Positions 1 through 9,495 of a DNA stretch of 64,000 nt are shown here, piece by piece. A model generated the notes under the pieces. The model was not told where the DNA came from and ran no database searches. It saw only the letters and a program-made list of their open reading frames with translations. Origin of the DNA: Algoriphagus aestuarii (GTDB lineage Bacteria; Bacteroidota; Bacteroidia; Cytophagales; Cyclobacteriaceae); NCBI GenBank assembly GCA_017051695.1, contig JAFIDK010000002.1, positions 124,001 to 188,000 of the forward strand, written 5' to 3'. Position numbers and translations under genes: made by a program. The first letter of the stretch is position 1; every line of letters starts with the position of its first letter.

Positions 1-340
1 AGGTCACCTCTAAAGCATAACTTTTCCCTTCTTCTGATTTTACTCCCTCCAATTCATAAACGCCATCTCCTTTGTTGAGATAAGCTATTTTTTCTTCCCC
101 ATTGATGAGTAAATATACTGATGCATTGGAAACTCCTTTGGGACGAAAAGCCAAAGGCGCAGAGGTGCTAATATTGACAACATGCTTATCATCACTATCT
201 GTGAAAAGTCCATAGATTATTAATTGCCCCTCTTGTGTCTCCTGAAAAAAATCAAGTGGATCAATGCAAGAAAATGTTACCAGAATCAGGACAATCAGGC
301 AAGTAAGTTGCTTTAATCTTGAATTATGGTTCTTTCTCAT
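1..340 (-). CDS. DUF4249-type lipoprotein, N-terminal part (truncated by window edge)
   Basis: I translated this reading frame directly from the minus strand; it is open from an ATG at 340 to the window edge (113 residues). It starts with a basic, then hydrophobic signal peptide ending in a lipobox VTFSC, so the mature protein should be an outer-membrane-anchored lipoprotein. The segment after the cysteine (CIDPLDF, then QLIIYGLFTDSD, then YELEGV and SYALEV) matches block by block the neighbouring lipoprotein at 376-1452, so the two are tandem paralogs. It lies 35 bases downstream of that gene and is the last visible gene of the TonB receptor operon. DUF4249 proteins usually accompany TonB-dependent receptors in Bacteroidota; the biochemical role is unknown. 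The C-terminus lies outside the window. Confidence 0.85.
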   Translation of the reverse strand, partial: MRKNHNSRLKQLTCLIVLILVTFSCIDPLDFFQETQEGQLIIYGLFTDSDDKHVVNISTSAPLAFRPKGVSNASVYLLINGEEKIAYLNKGDGVYELEGVKSEEGKSYALEVT

Positions 341-375
341 TTTCAGGTACTTTTCTTTGGCAAAGTTCATTCCTC

Positions 376-1452
376 TCAATCAAACTTCCACCAATCAGGA
401 GCGTTGTTGGTCCACTTTCTCCCATTGGCACGCACATCGCATGATTTGCATTCAGAAGGATAGGCATCATCAGGAATATGTTGAAAGTACTGACAAGGGT
501 CAACAAGAGAAAATGGGACATCTGCACGTGTGGTGTAAATCCGGGTCACTTTGGATTTGGCAACTTCAAAATACCCCAAGACTATTTCGTTTTGGTCCTC
601 AACATTGGAAATATTTCCAATTACTGAAGCAGGAGGAATATCAAATAAGGACCCTTGATTATTGACGACAATTTTTATTTTTTCCCAATATTCATAAGCT
701 TCCCGATTGATGCTAAGTTGCTTTACAGAAACAAAGAATGGATAAAGGAAAGAATTGTCTACCACTCTTTTTGCCAATACAAAATTCCCTTTGCGGGAAC
801 TTGTACCCGAGCCGTCGAATAAATTGATTCTATTGGGCTCAATTACATCCGAAATAAAACAAGGAGGCGGTGGTGGAGGAGGAAAACCAGTTCCCGGCAA
901 ATGTAACAAGGGCCAAAAATAAGTCTCTTCAACCATCCATCTCAGATAGATCGGATCTGCAGCATCAGGCAATTTAGTCTCTGAACTAACCGTGAAAACA
1001 GATTCTGGAGATTCTGTTCTAAATGGTTCTTTATTGAATTCAAAACTGATCTCATCATCCGCAAGAAGTTCAGGTATCTTCTCATAATTTGACATGTAAA
1101 CCTTTCCCTCCAGAACTACCTCGATGGCATAACTTTCTTCTTCTTTTGCAGCAAATCCTTCTAAAATATATTCCCCATGACCAGTATGAAAGTATCTGAA
1201 CCTGGCACCAGATGCTGTTAATAAGGTAACCTTCGCATCCATCACACCCGTTGGATCAAATCCAAATGCAGATGTTCTTGTTACTGAGACTATTTGTCTT
1301 TCATTGGAATCCGTCAGAAGACCATAGATTACTAATTGGACTTCTTGAGTATCGTCCACAAAATCAAGTTTGTCTATACATGAAAACGGCAGTACCATGT
1401 AAAGTGAAAATACCATTAGCAGTCGGACAATTTTTTTAGCTAGTGAGATCAT
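376..1452 (-). CDS. DUF4249 domain-containing lipoprotein
   Basis: A 358-residue protein with a signal peptide and lipobox (LPFSC, cysteine near residue 25), so probably lipidated and exported. After the cysteine comes a beta-rich region typical of DUF4249 (QLVIYGLLTDSNE, then GEYILEGF, then SYAIEV). Near the middle lies a run of seven consecutive prolines followed by cysteine (codons at 862-882), an extreme stalling motif that would need EF-P. The ATG overlaps the last four bases of the upstream TonB receptor gene (ATGA arrangement), which implies translational coupling. A truncated paralog follows 35 bases downstream. In this family such proteins are presumed accessory lipoproteins for the receptor; ligand and mechanism are unknown. 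Confidence 0.88.
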   Translation of the reverse strand: MISLAKKIVRLLMVFSLYMVLPFSCIDKLDFVDDTQEVQLVIYGLLTDSNERQIVSVTRTSAFGFDPTGVMDAKVTLLTASGARFRYFHTGHGEYILEGFAAKEEESYAIEVVLEGKVYMSNYEKIPELLADDEISFEFNKEPFRTESPESVFTVSSETKLPDAADPIYLRWMVEETYFWPLLHLPGTGFPPPPPPPCFISDVIEPNRINLFDGSGTSSRKGNFVLAKRVVDNSFLYPFFVSVKQLSINREAYEYWEKIKIVVNNQGSLFDIPPASVIGNISNVEDQNEIVLGYFEVAKSKVTRIYTTRADVPFSLVDPCQYFQHIPDDAYPSECKSCDVRANGRKWTNNAPDWWKFD

Positions 1453-3926
1453 TTGCCGAAGGAAACAGTGTAGGTGAATGATGGGAAAACCGAACCCAAT
1501 ATTGAAACCTGAAATGGCACCAACCGCTGTGTTCTTCCCTCTCTTTGAAAAAATACTGAATAGGCATTTCTTCGACCTGTGAGGTTGTAGACGCTAAAAT
1601 TGATCTTGTCATCCCAATTTCTTACAAACCCATTGGTTAAATAGGAAAAGTCAATTCTAAAATAGTTTGGAATCCTGAATTCATTTCTGTTTCCAAAATT
1701 GGGTACAAAAATTCCTCCTATGACATAATTAGATGTCAGCCCAGTAACCGGTCTGCCCGATGAAAAATTAATATTCGTATTGAAAGTTCTACCCTTTTTG
1801 AAATGGATGTTGGTAACAAGAGAAACAGTATGAGGTTTGTCAAAATTTGTGGCAAACCAATTGCCTTGATTGATTTGGATTTCTGGAAACTCGGAAGTAG
1901 TTCTAATCAAGGACCTGGTATAGGTATAAGCAAGCCAGCCTGTGATGCCGCCGCTGTTTTTTTGGATCAATATTTCTGCGCCATAAGCCTTACCTTCTCC
2001 TTGGATCAATTCGGTTTCTAGGTGCGGATTTACAAACAAATCAGCAAAATCTCTGTATTCCAGCTGATTGTCGGTGGTCCTATAAAAACCCTCAAGTGAG
2101 GTAGACCACATGTCTTCTTTGAAATTTCGGAAGTATCCCAAAGAAACATTGTGGGATCGCTGTGGTTCGATATAAGTCGTACTCAATTGCCACAGATCTA
2201 TTGGAGTAGGTCCTGTAGCATTGGAGATGGTCTGAAGGTACTGGTTCAAGACAGAATAGCCGCCCTTGATGGAACTGGAGTTGCCAAGCGTCCATCGGAA
2301 GGAAAGCCTTGGTTCAAAACCACCGTACTTTACCACATTTCCGCTTTCTATAAAATCAACCCCTTCAATCGTCAATCTGGATATTGGAAAACCTTCCTCA
2401 TATCTAAACACTGAGTCTGGACCATGTTGCACATAGTTTGAATATCTGATTCCTCCTGAAAGAGAAAAGTTTTCTGTTGGATTCCAATCAGCAGATACAA
2501 AAGGAGCATATTCCAAACCTCTTTCTTTCTGAATTGTCTCTGCTTGGATTCCGGATTCTGGTGTAAGTGGACTGAGAGTTTCAGGCCTCATTTCATATTG
2601 GATAGCTTCTACACCGAAGTTGATGTCTACCTTTTCGAGAGTCAATAATCCGGTTATTTTCCCTTGGTAATAATAAAGACCATTTTCAATTTTGGATGGA
2701 TCTACTGGAGAGGGTTCAAAAAATCCATTATTGAATGAGCCAAAAGCTGCCATTCCTATTAAAGAGAAGTTTTCTGTCAATAAATTTCGGCTGGTCAATG
2801 ACCCGACCAGATTATTCCATTCAAATCCAAACTGATTGGAAAACCTGAAATAATCGCCAGTATTTAATAAGTTAAAATCAAGGCTGTTATTTTCAGAAAA
2901 TTGATGGTTTATCCCTAAATAGAGGTCATGGAAAGTGATCTTGCTATTTTTGACATCCACTTCATTTACTTTGTTCAAAAGCCAATTGGCGTTAGATAAT
3001 CTGGTAGCAACTATCACTGAGGTCTTTTCTGGGACAATAGGTCCTTCTATCAGAAATTTGCTGATCGAAGTTCCTAAAGAAGCACTGCCTTTCCAGCTTT
3101 CTCTGCTTCCTTTTCTCATTTCAATGTTCAAAGCAGAGGCACTCCTTCCCCCAAAGTAGCTTGGAACCGTTCCTTTGTACAATGTGAAATTTTGGAGCAC
3201 ATCCCCATTAAATGAAGATAGGAAACCCAATGCATGGCTGTTACTAAGCACTATTGCTTCGTTCATCATGATGAGGTTTTGATCAGCCTGACCACCCCTT
3301 ATATTCATTCCTGCAGACCCTTCACCCACAGAAGTCACTCCAGGCAGGGATTGGAGTACATTAAATACGTCCACTTCGCCCAAAAATGCCGGCACAAGTT
3401 TTATTTCCTCGATGTTCATTTTAGTGACCCCGGTAATTGCACTTCGGATGTTTCGGTCTCGCTCTTCTGCCTGTACCGTGAATACCTCCAATTCAAAATC
3501 TTGATCGGTTAGGGCCAAATCCAATTGGCCATCTCCATACAGATGGACTATATAACGAGCTGGTTTTTTTCCAAATTGCCGGAAAACGATCCGGTGTTTT
3601 CCTGAGTCAAGTGAGAGTATATATTGGCCCTTTGAGTCAGTATTGTTTCCGGCAAAGATTCCATCAATATGGATGGAAACACCTTCCAGTGGTTCAGATG
3701 TTTCAAATTGAATGATTTTGCCTGTTAAAGAGTATTTTGATCTTTTGAATTGATCTTCTTGTTCAAATCTGACTTCTGTAAATTCAGTCTGCGCATCACT
3801 TGATTGGAAAGGAATGGCAAATAATGGCAGTAGCAAAAGCAAGAATTGAAGGGGTTTGAATCCTGTATTTCTATGGAATGCATTTTCCTTTAATGTTCGA
3901 AAAAATTGGTGATGCTCGATTTTCAA
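1449..3926 (-). CDS. TonB-dependent receptor with carboxypeptidase-like regulatory domain and plug
   Basis: An 825-residue outer-membrane receptor. A long N-terminus contains a hydrophobic signal segment (about residues 26-45). A CarboxypepD_reg-like beta-sandwich follows (about 65-150, SLTGKIIQFETSEPLEGVSI). The plug domain carries FNVLQSLPGVTSVGEGSAG and MNIRGGQADQNLIMMNEA (about 185-270). A 22-strand-type barrel fills the rest and ends in an aromatic strand finishing FTYTVSFGK. It is shorter than SusC proteins (about 1000 residues) and has no SusD partner; instead it is followed by DUF4249 lipoproteins, a common pairing. Substrate unknown; uptake energised by TonB-ExbBD is expected from the family. 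The start at 3926 gives an unusually long pre-signal stretch, so a later in-frame start cannot be excluded. Confidence 0.9.
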   Translation of the reverse strand: MKIEHHQFFRTLKENAFHRNTGFKPLQFLLLLLPLFAIPFQSSDAQTEFTEVRFEQEDQFKRSKYSLTGKIIQFETSEPLEGVSIHIDGIFAGNNTDSKGQYILSLDSGKHRIVFRQFGKKPARYIVHLYGDGQLDLALTDQDFELEVFTVQAEERDRNIRSAITGVTKMNIEEIKLVPAFLGEVDVFNVLQSLPGVTSVGEGSAGMNIRGGQADQNLIMMNEAIVLSNSHALGFLSSFNGDVLQNFTLYKGTVPSYFGGRSASALNIEMRKGSRESWKGSASLGTSISKFLIEGPIVPEKTSVIVATRLSNANWLLNKVNEVDVKNSKITFHDLYLGINHQFSENNSLDFNLLNTGDYFRFSNQFGFEWNNLVGSLTSRNLLTENFSLIGMAAFGSFNNGFFEPSPVDPSKIENGLYYYQGKITGLLTLEKVDINFGVEAIQYEMRPETLSPLTPESGIQAETIQKERGLEYAPFVSADWNPTENFSLSGGIRYSNYVQHGPDSVFRYEEGFPISRLTIEGVDFIESGNVVKYGGFEPRLSFRWTLGNSSSIKGGYSVLNQYLQTISNATGPTPIDLWQLSTTYIEPQRSHNVSLGYFRNFKEDMWSTSLEGFYRTTDNQLEYRDFADLFVNPHLETELIQGEGKAYGAEILIQKNSGGITGWLAYTYTRSLIRTTSEFPEIQINQGNWFATNFDKPHTVSLVTNIHFKKGRTFNTNINFSSGRPVTGLTSNYVIGGIFVPNFGNRNEFRIPNYFRIDFSYLTNGFVRNWDDKINFSVYNLTGRRNAYSVFFQREGRTQRLVPFQVSILGSVFPSFTYTVSFGK

Positions 3927-4283
3927 TTGGTTGATTTTGGGTTGTGAAATTGAATTGGCACTTCATTAATTTATCTAACCTTCCGGGGTGGCTTAATTAG
4001 TAATACCTGAAAGTTGAATCTGGCGATTGGATAAATACTTTGCTCGATATAGGATTAGCTCATTTTTATTGTTGTCTTGAATAATTAGTTAGACACTGTT
4101 CGCAAAGATCAGTATACCAGTAAATTATATAATTCAGTCGGAGATAAAAAGGATTTTTTTATCTTAAAATCTGCCTTAACCTGAATATAGGGTTATAAAA
4201 AATAGCATCGAGCCGAAACCCGATGCTATCTAAATTTATCCTAAAACTTAAATTTCTTTTCAGGACTAGTAAAAATCTGACAA
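3927..4283. other. Intergenic region between two minus-strand genes
   Basis: 357 bases, AT-rich, with no convincing open reading frame or RNA gene. Its only clear structure is the terminator hairpin of the BNR-repeat gene at 4197-4231. The rest should hold the promoter of the TonB receptor operon near 3930-4150, but I saw no exact TAnnTTTG box. Confidence 0.6.
4197..4231 (-). terminator. Rho-independent terminator of the BNR/Vps10-type gene
   Basis: Read on the minus strand, ATAGCATCG and CGATGCTAT form a perfect 9-bp stem around a loop of about 10 bases, followed by a run of six T. It lies about 55 bases after the stop of the 4284-7418 gene. Confidence 0.8.
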
Positions 4284-7200
4284 TCAATGGTCTATTTCTG
4301 CAAATAGATCAATTTTTGTGCTTTTCACTTTTTCTTCAAATTCTTTCCAGTCACCATTCATGAAAGCATCAACTTTTGCAGTCGCTTCTTCCACAGCTTC
4401 TTTACCCTGCTGATAAAGGCGCTCTTCCGTTCCTCCAGGAGCTGCATAAGAAGAGTTTACATAACTTCTCGGGGCAAAAACTTTGTTCATTGTGGTTGGA
4501 TACAGGTTTCTTACAATTCCCTGACCTTCCATCGTTGGACCATTCCAAGCTTCACGGGTACTGTCTAGTTTTTTCTTAATGTCTTTGGCAGCTTTTGTCA
4601 ATTCTTTCGCCTCATCTGTTTCCACATCTTTGGTCAATGCCATGACCTTATCTATGACCTTTTGAGCTTCATCCAGCTTTTTGGTTGACTCAGAAACTTC
4701 ATTGGAAAGTGCCTCCAATTTCTTCAGGAATTCATCTTTAGCTTTCAGATCAGCGATGTTTACCTGAATTCTAGGATCAGTAAAAACATTGATAGTAGTC
4801 TCGGATTTTTCATCTCCGTAGGCAAATACCACTTTATAGGTCCCAGGAAGAGCGTCACCACCTGAAGGTTCGAAAAATCCGGATCTATTGCCTCCTCGGC
4901 CTCTGAAACCACCGGTGTTTTCTACTGTAGATTTCCTGTCCAGATTCCAGTTGATTCTATTTACCCCTTTGGTTGGTACAGTTTTTAAGGTTCTGATCTG
5001 TTCACCCGCTTCGTTAAAGATACTTACTGTAACCGTATCCAGTTTCTCTTTTTCATCATTCAAAATAAAACTTAACCGACCTCCGGTCTCTCGATTTTCA
5101 CCTGCAAAAATTCCATCGGCTGGGAATCGTTCCCCTACTGGCTGCTGGATTTCAGCTTGGTAAGCATCAGGTGCAGGAACTGCCGTAATTTTGGCTTCTG
5201 GTTGCTTGCCTTCATTAGCAGCAAAAACTCTCAAAGGTCGGATATCATCCAGCACATAAAATGCTCTACCGAAAGTACCGATTACCAAATCTGCTTCTCT
5301 TTCTTGAATCGTCATATCATAAGTAGAGACTGCTTTTGGATATCCGTGTTCCCACTTGTTCCAAGTTTTTGCTTTGTCAAAACTTACGTAAAGACCGAAT
5401 TCAGTACCTAAGAAAACCAAGTTTGGCTCCACTGGATCTTGCTTTATGGAAAGCGTATAACCCCAGACTTTAGAATCATCAGCGATTCTGGTGAAGCTTC
5501 CGCCTCCATTTGAAGTATGGTAAGCATAAGCCGTAAAATCATTGTTTCGGTAATTGTTGGCGATTACCCAGGCTTCGTTTGCATCATAAGTGGAAGCCTG
5601 AATCTGAGCGATCCAGGATGCTTTAGGAAGTCCAGATAATTTGCTGACCACATTGGACCATGTCTTTCCTCCATCTTTGGTGATTTGGACATTTCCATCA
5701 TCCGTTCCCACCCAGATCACATTTGGATCCACTGGGCTAGGGGCGATCGCTATGATGGTCGTATGATTTTCTGCTCCGGTGATGTCAAAAGTCAATCCTC
5801 CGGTTTGTTGTTGTCTTTGTTTGGTAGAATCATTGGTGGTCAGATCCGGAGAAATAACTTCCCAGGTATCTCCACTATCTGTAGACTTATGAAGAAACTG
5901 AGAACCATAGTACACGGTGTTAGCATCGTGTGGGTCTTGGGCAATGGCAGCATTCCAGTTGAATCTCAAAAAGACATCCTTATCTGGGTGCGTTGGTCTG
6001 ATTGTCTTGTTATGGCCTGTTTCTTTATCAAATCTTGACACGTTACCAGCTTGAGACATAGTATATCCAAATCTTGAATCTGCTGGATGTGAAACTACAT
6101 CAAAGCCATCTCCAAATGAAACTTCCTGCCAATAGCTATTGCGGATGCCATCTCTTCTCCAAACGTAAGCCGGACCAGTCCAGGATCCATTATCCTGCAT
6201 TCCTCCATAAATATTGTATGGAATTTCATTATCCACATTCACATGGTAGAATTGGCCTACTGGTAAATTATCGGCAAAAAACCAGGTTTTACCTCCGTCT
6301 CTTGAAATGTTTAGCCCACCATCATTTCCATCCATCAAAAGCTTTGGATCATTTGGATTGATGTACCAGGCATGATGATCTGGGTGCACTCCTTGGTATT
6401 GCAATAATTGGGTAAAGGATTTACCTCCATCTTCTGTAATTCCGACTCTGGAATAAAGGGTGTAAAGCCGGTTTTCATTTTTCGGGTCCGCATGGATGTC
6501 AAAATAATAGAATGGGCGATCACCAATCGAACCGTCAGAATTGATCATACTGAAGTTTTGCCCGCCATCTTCAGAAACATACAAGGCATTTTTAGAGGAC
6601 TCTATCAATGCATAGATTTTACTGCTATTGGCAGCTGAAATAGCCAAGCCCATTCTACCTAGATCACCTTTGGGAAGACCGTTGGTATCATCAAGTTTTT
6701 TCCAGTTATCTCCTCCATCATACGTAACATACAGTCCCGAAGAAGGACCTCCTGATTCGAAGAAATAAGGATACCTGCGGTGTTGCCACATATTGACAAA
6801 AATCTTATTAGGATTATTGGGATCCATAATCATTTCACCTACTCCCGTTTTCTCGTCAATGTATAAGATCTTGTCCCAGGTTTTTCCACCGTCAGTTGTC
6901 CGATACAATCCTCGATCTTCCTGCTCTCCCCAAGGCGAACCTATGGCTCCTACATAGACTGTGTTTGGATCATCAGGATGAACAATAATTCTATGAATCG
7001 CTCTGGTTTTCTCGAGTCCCATCAATTCCCAGGTTGCACCTGCGTCCATGGAACGGTACACCCCATAACCAAGATTCAAAGAGTTTCTAGGATTTCCTTC
7101 TCCAGTTCCCACCCAAATTATGTTTGGGTTTTTCTGATAAATGGAAATAGATCCGATAGAATGTACTTTTTCATTGTCAAAAATCGGTTTCCAATTGATT

Positions 7201-7418
7201 CCACCTGAAGTAGATTTCCAAAGGCCTCCAGAGGCAGAACCGGCGTAAATGATCGATGGATTATCATCTACCGCATCAATCGCCGTGATCCTTCCACTCA
7301 TAGCCGCAGGACCAATACTTCTCGCTTTCATAGGTTTAAATAAACCCATGTCCACCTCTTGAGCATTGGTTCCGAAACTCAGCAAAATTGCCAAAGTCAG
7401 AATGTAAATTTTTTTCAT
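4284..7418 (-). CDS. Secreted BNR/Vps10 (sortilin-like) beta-propeller protein
   Basis: A 1044-residue exported protein with an N-terminal signal peptide (cleavage probably after GTNAQ, near residue 20). Residues from about 30 to 730 contain many repeats of the BNR/Asp-box type, for example SASGGLWKSTSGGINWKP, GVYRSMDAGATWE, GLYRTTDGGKTWDK, GLYVTYDGGDNWKK and NVQITKDGGKTWSN. These form the ten-bladed-type propellers of the Sortilin/Vps10 group. The C-terminal third has a FlgD/Ig-like beta segment (about 770-890), then a charged helical region (about 900-1030) with coiled-coil character. Annotators often call such proteins glycosyl hydrolases, but no catalytic motif is visible. A binding or scaffolding role at the cell surface is more likely. 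It is monocistronic, with its own terminator. Confidence 0.85.
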   Translation of the reverse strand: MKKIYILTLAILLSFGTNAQEVDMGLFKPMKARSIGPAAMSGRITAIDAVDDNPSIIYAGSASGGLWKSTSGGINWKPIFDNEKVHSIGSISIYQKNPNIIWVGTGEGNPRNSLNLGYGVYRSMDAGATWELMGLEKTRAIHRIIVHPDDPNTVYVGAIGSPWGEQEDRGLYRTTDGGKTWDKILYIDEKTGVGEMIMDPNNPNKIFVNMWQHRRYPYFFESGGPSSGLYVTYDGGDNWKKLDDTNGLPKGDLGRMGLAISAANSSKIYALIESSKNALYVSEDGGQNFSMINSDGSIGDRPFYYFDIHADPKNENRLYTLYSRVGITEDGGKSFTQLLQYQGVHPDHHAWYINPNDPKLLMDGNDGGLNISRDGGKTWFFADNLPVGQFYHVNVDNEIPYNIYGGMQDNGSWTGPAYVWRRDGIRNSYWQEVSFGDGFDVVSHPADSRFGYTMSQAGNVSRFDKETGHNKTIRPTHPDKDVFLRFNWNAAIAQDPHDANTVYYGSQFLHKSTDSGDTWEVISPDLTTNDSTKQRQQQTGGLTFDITGAENHTTIIAIAPSPVDPNVIWVGTDDGNVQITKDGGKTWSNVVSKLSGLPKASWIAQIQASTYDANEAWVIANNYRNNDFTAYAYHTSNGGGSFTRIADDSKVWGYTLSIKQDPVEPNLVFLGTEFGLYVSFDKAKTWNKWEHGYPKAVSTYDMTIQEREADLVIGTFGRAFYVLDDIRPLRVFAANEGKQPEAKITAVPAPDAYQAEIQQPVGERFPADGIFAGENRETGGRLSFILNDEKEKLDTVTVSIFNEAGEQIRTLKTVPTKGVNRINWNLDRKSTVENTGGFRGRGGNRSGFFEPSGGDALPGTYKVVFAYGDEKSETTINVFTDPRIQVNIADLKAKDEFLKKLEALSNEVSESTKKLDEAQKVIDKVMALTKDVETDEAKELTKAAKDIKKKLDSTREAWNGPTMEGQGIVRNLYPTTMNKVFAPRSYVNSSYAAPGGTEERLYQQGKEAVEEATAKVDAFMNGDWKEFEEKVKSTKIDLFAEIDH

Positions 7419-7588
7419 GTTCGCTTTTTTGGTTTATAATCTTATCCAATAAAGCAAAAACAGGAATAGTTTGAATGAAAAATTGGATGATTGGTAAGGC
7501 GATTAGATAGATGTTGGGAATTTAATTTTTTACAGGTGGTTTGCCCTAGGTATGCAATTTGAGTTTATTTGCAGAAAAAAATATTCCT

Positions 7589-9430
7589 ATGCTTAACATT
7601 TTGAATAAGCCTCTGTTAGGGCTTTTTCTTTTTGTAATCACCGGAGCCTCGCTCACTGCCCAAACAGGTAGATTTCAGCAAGCTGTAGATTACAAAATGG
7701 AAGTGGAAATGAATGTCACTTCTAATCAATATTCAGGAACCCAAGTATTAAAGTACACTAACAATTCGCCTGATACACTTTATAAGGTGTTTTATCACCT
7801 GTACTACAATGCTTTCCAGCCAGGAAGCATGATGGATGAAAGATCTAGATCTATCTCTGATCCGGACAGAAGAGTAGGTGATAGAATCAACGCATTGAAG
7901 CCGGATGAGATGGGGTATTTGCATGTCAATGAGTTGACCATGGATGGCATGAAGGTAGATTTTGAAGAAGTAGAAACGATTCTTGAAGTCACTTTGCCAA
8001 AGCCAATTCTTCCAAATTCCGAGGTTGAGTTTAACATGTCTTTTATGGGACAGGTGCCAGTTCAAATCAGAAGATCCGGCAGAGATAGCAGTGAGGGTGT
8101 GCGTTATTCCATGTCTCAGTGGTACCCAAAAATGGCCAATTATGATGAGCAAGGCTGGCATTCCAATCCATACATTGGCCGTGAGTTTTATGGAATTTGG
8201 GGAGATTTTGATGTAAAAATTACCATTGACAAGTCATATACTATCGGTGGCACTGGTTACCTCCAAAATCCAAATGAGATCGGTCATGGCTATGAAGATG
8301 CTGGAGCAACAGTTCCAAAACCAACTGGACAAACGCTGACTTGGCATTTCAAAGCTCCGATGGTTCATGACTTCATGTGGGCTGCTGATCCTAAATACCG
8401 TCATGATAAAATAGAAATGGAAAATGGTATTACCGTTCACCATTTGTTTATTCCTGATCCTGAGACTACTGAAAATTGGGAAAAACTGAAGGAATACACT
8501 CCAAAAGCTATCCAGTTTATGTCCGAGCATTTTGGACAATATCCTTATAAGCAGTTCTCTGTGATTCAAGGTGGTGACGGAGGAATGGAATATCCCATGT
8601 CAACATTGGTAACAGGAGGTCGAAATCTAAGAGGGTTAGTAGGGGTAATGGCCCATGAATTGGCACATAGCTGGTATCAGGGAGTAATAGCCACGAATGA
8701 AGCTTTGTATCCATGGATGGATGAAGGTTTTACTTCTTATGCTTCTGCCTTGACCATGTCTGCTATTTATCAGCAATCTGAAGATCCTTTGAGAGGTTCT
8801 TACAGTGGCTATTACAGATTAGTGAAAAGTGGTTTGGAAGAGCCGATGAGTACTCATGCTGACCATTACCACACCAACTCGGCTTATAGTTCTGCTGCAT
8901 ATAGCAAGGGAGCAGTTTTCATGGCTCAGATGGGTTATATCATCGGAGAAGAGGCCAGAGACCGGGGACTTCATCGATATTGGAACGATTGGAAATTTAA
9001 ACATCCAAATGTCAACGATGTAATCCGCGTGATGGAAAAAGAAAGTGGTCTTGAATTAGACTGGTATAAAGAATACTTTGTCTATACCACCAAAACCATC
9101 GATTATGGAATTAAGGATGTAAATCCACAAGGGGAAAAAACTGATATTGTATTGGAGCGAATCGGTCTGATGCCAATGCCTTTGGACGTGGTGATTACCT
9201 ATAAAGATGGAACTCAAGAAATGGTATACTTGCCATTGGCTATCATGAGAGGTGAAAAATCTCCAGAAGCAGGAGCTCCAAAACGCATTGTTTCTGAAGA
9301 TTGGCCTTGGACAAACCTGACCAAGAAGATTACGATCAATAGGAAAAAAAGCGAGATCAAGTCTATAGAAATCGATCCAAGCAAGAGGCTAGCAGATGTA
9401 GAGCAGGAAAATAACAAAGTGGAGTTTTGA
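7589..9430 (+). CDS. Exported M1 family metallopeptidase (aminopeptidase N-like)
   Basis: I chose the ATG at 7589 (613 residues) over the upstream TTG at 7559, because it starts a clean signal peptide (MLNILNKPLLGLFLFV, cleavage after LTAQ). The N-terminal part is the beta-saddle domain of M1 enzymes. The catalytic domain carries the zinc motif HELAH at residues 356-360 and the third ligand Glu379 in WMDEGFTSY, with the exact 18-residue M1 spacing. The exopeptidase motif is GGMEYP instead of GAMEN. The length and missing C-terminal helical domain fit the short Bacteroidota periplasmic M1 group that trims peptides. It stands alone, divergent from the BNR protein gene, and ends at a strong palindromic terminator. 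Confidence 0.92.
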   Translation: MLNILNKPLLGLFLFVITGASLTAQTGRFQQAVDYKMEVEMNVTSNQYSGTQVLKYTNNSPDTLYKVFYHLYYNAFQPGSMMDERSRSISDPDRRVGDRINALKPDEMGYLHVNELTMDGMKVDFEEVETILEVTLPKPILPNSEVEFNMSFMGQVPVQIRRSGRDSSEGVRYSMSQWYPKMANYDEQGWHSNPYIGREFYGIWGDFDVKITIDKSYTIGGTGYLQNPNEIGHGYEDAGATVPKPTGQTLTWHFKAPMVHDFMWAADPKYRHDKIEMENGITVHHLFIPDPETTENWEKLKEYTPKAIQFMSEHFGQYPYKQFSVIQGGDGGMEYPMSTLVTGGRNLRGLVGVMAHELAHSWYQGVIATNEALYPWMDEGFTSYASALTMSAIYQQSEDPLRGSYSGYYRLVKSGLEEPMSTHADHYHTNSAYSSAAYSKGAVFMAQMGYIIGEEARDRGLHRYWNDWKFKHPNVNDVIRVMEKESGLELDWYKEYFVYTTKTIDYGIKDVNPQGEKTDIVLERIGLMPMPLDVVITYKDGTQEMVYLPLAIMRGEKSPEAGAPKRIVSEDWPWTNLTKKITINRKKSEIKSIEIDPSKRLADVEQENNKVEF

Positions 9431-9454
9431 TAGTCCACTTAAAAAATGGGCAAT

Positions 9455-9487
9455 AAAAAAGGTGATCAATTGATCACCTTTTTTTAT
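9455..9487. terminator. Bidirectional palindromic terminator
   Basis: A perfect palindrome, AAGGTGATCA followed by TGATCACCTT around ATT, is flanked by A6 on the left and T7 on the right. It can therefore terminate the M1 peptidase gene (plus) and the small histone-H1-like gene (minus), which converge here. Confidence 0.85.
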
Positions 9488-9495
9488 TTTTTCGC

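Noticed and set aside
264-665. 133-residue plus-strand open frame over the DUF4249 genes
   Set aside because: It runs antisense across two clear lipoprotein genes, has no family features, and its frame is a by-product of the minus-strand codons.
4284-7418. Glycosyl hydrolase label for the BNR-repeat protein
   Set aside because: Only Asp-box/BNR propeller repeats are visible; no sialidase Arg triad or other catalytic set was found.
7559-7588. Ten extra N-terminal residues for the M1 peptidase from a TTG start
   Set aside because: The ATG at 7589 begins a clean signal peptide; the extra residues would precede it without benefit.
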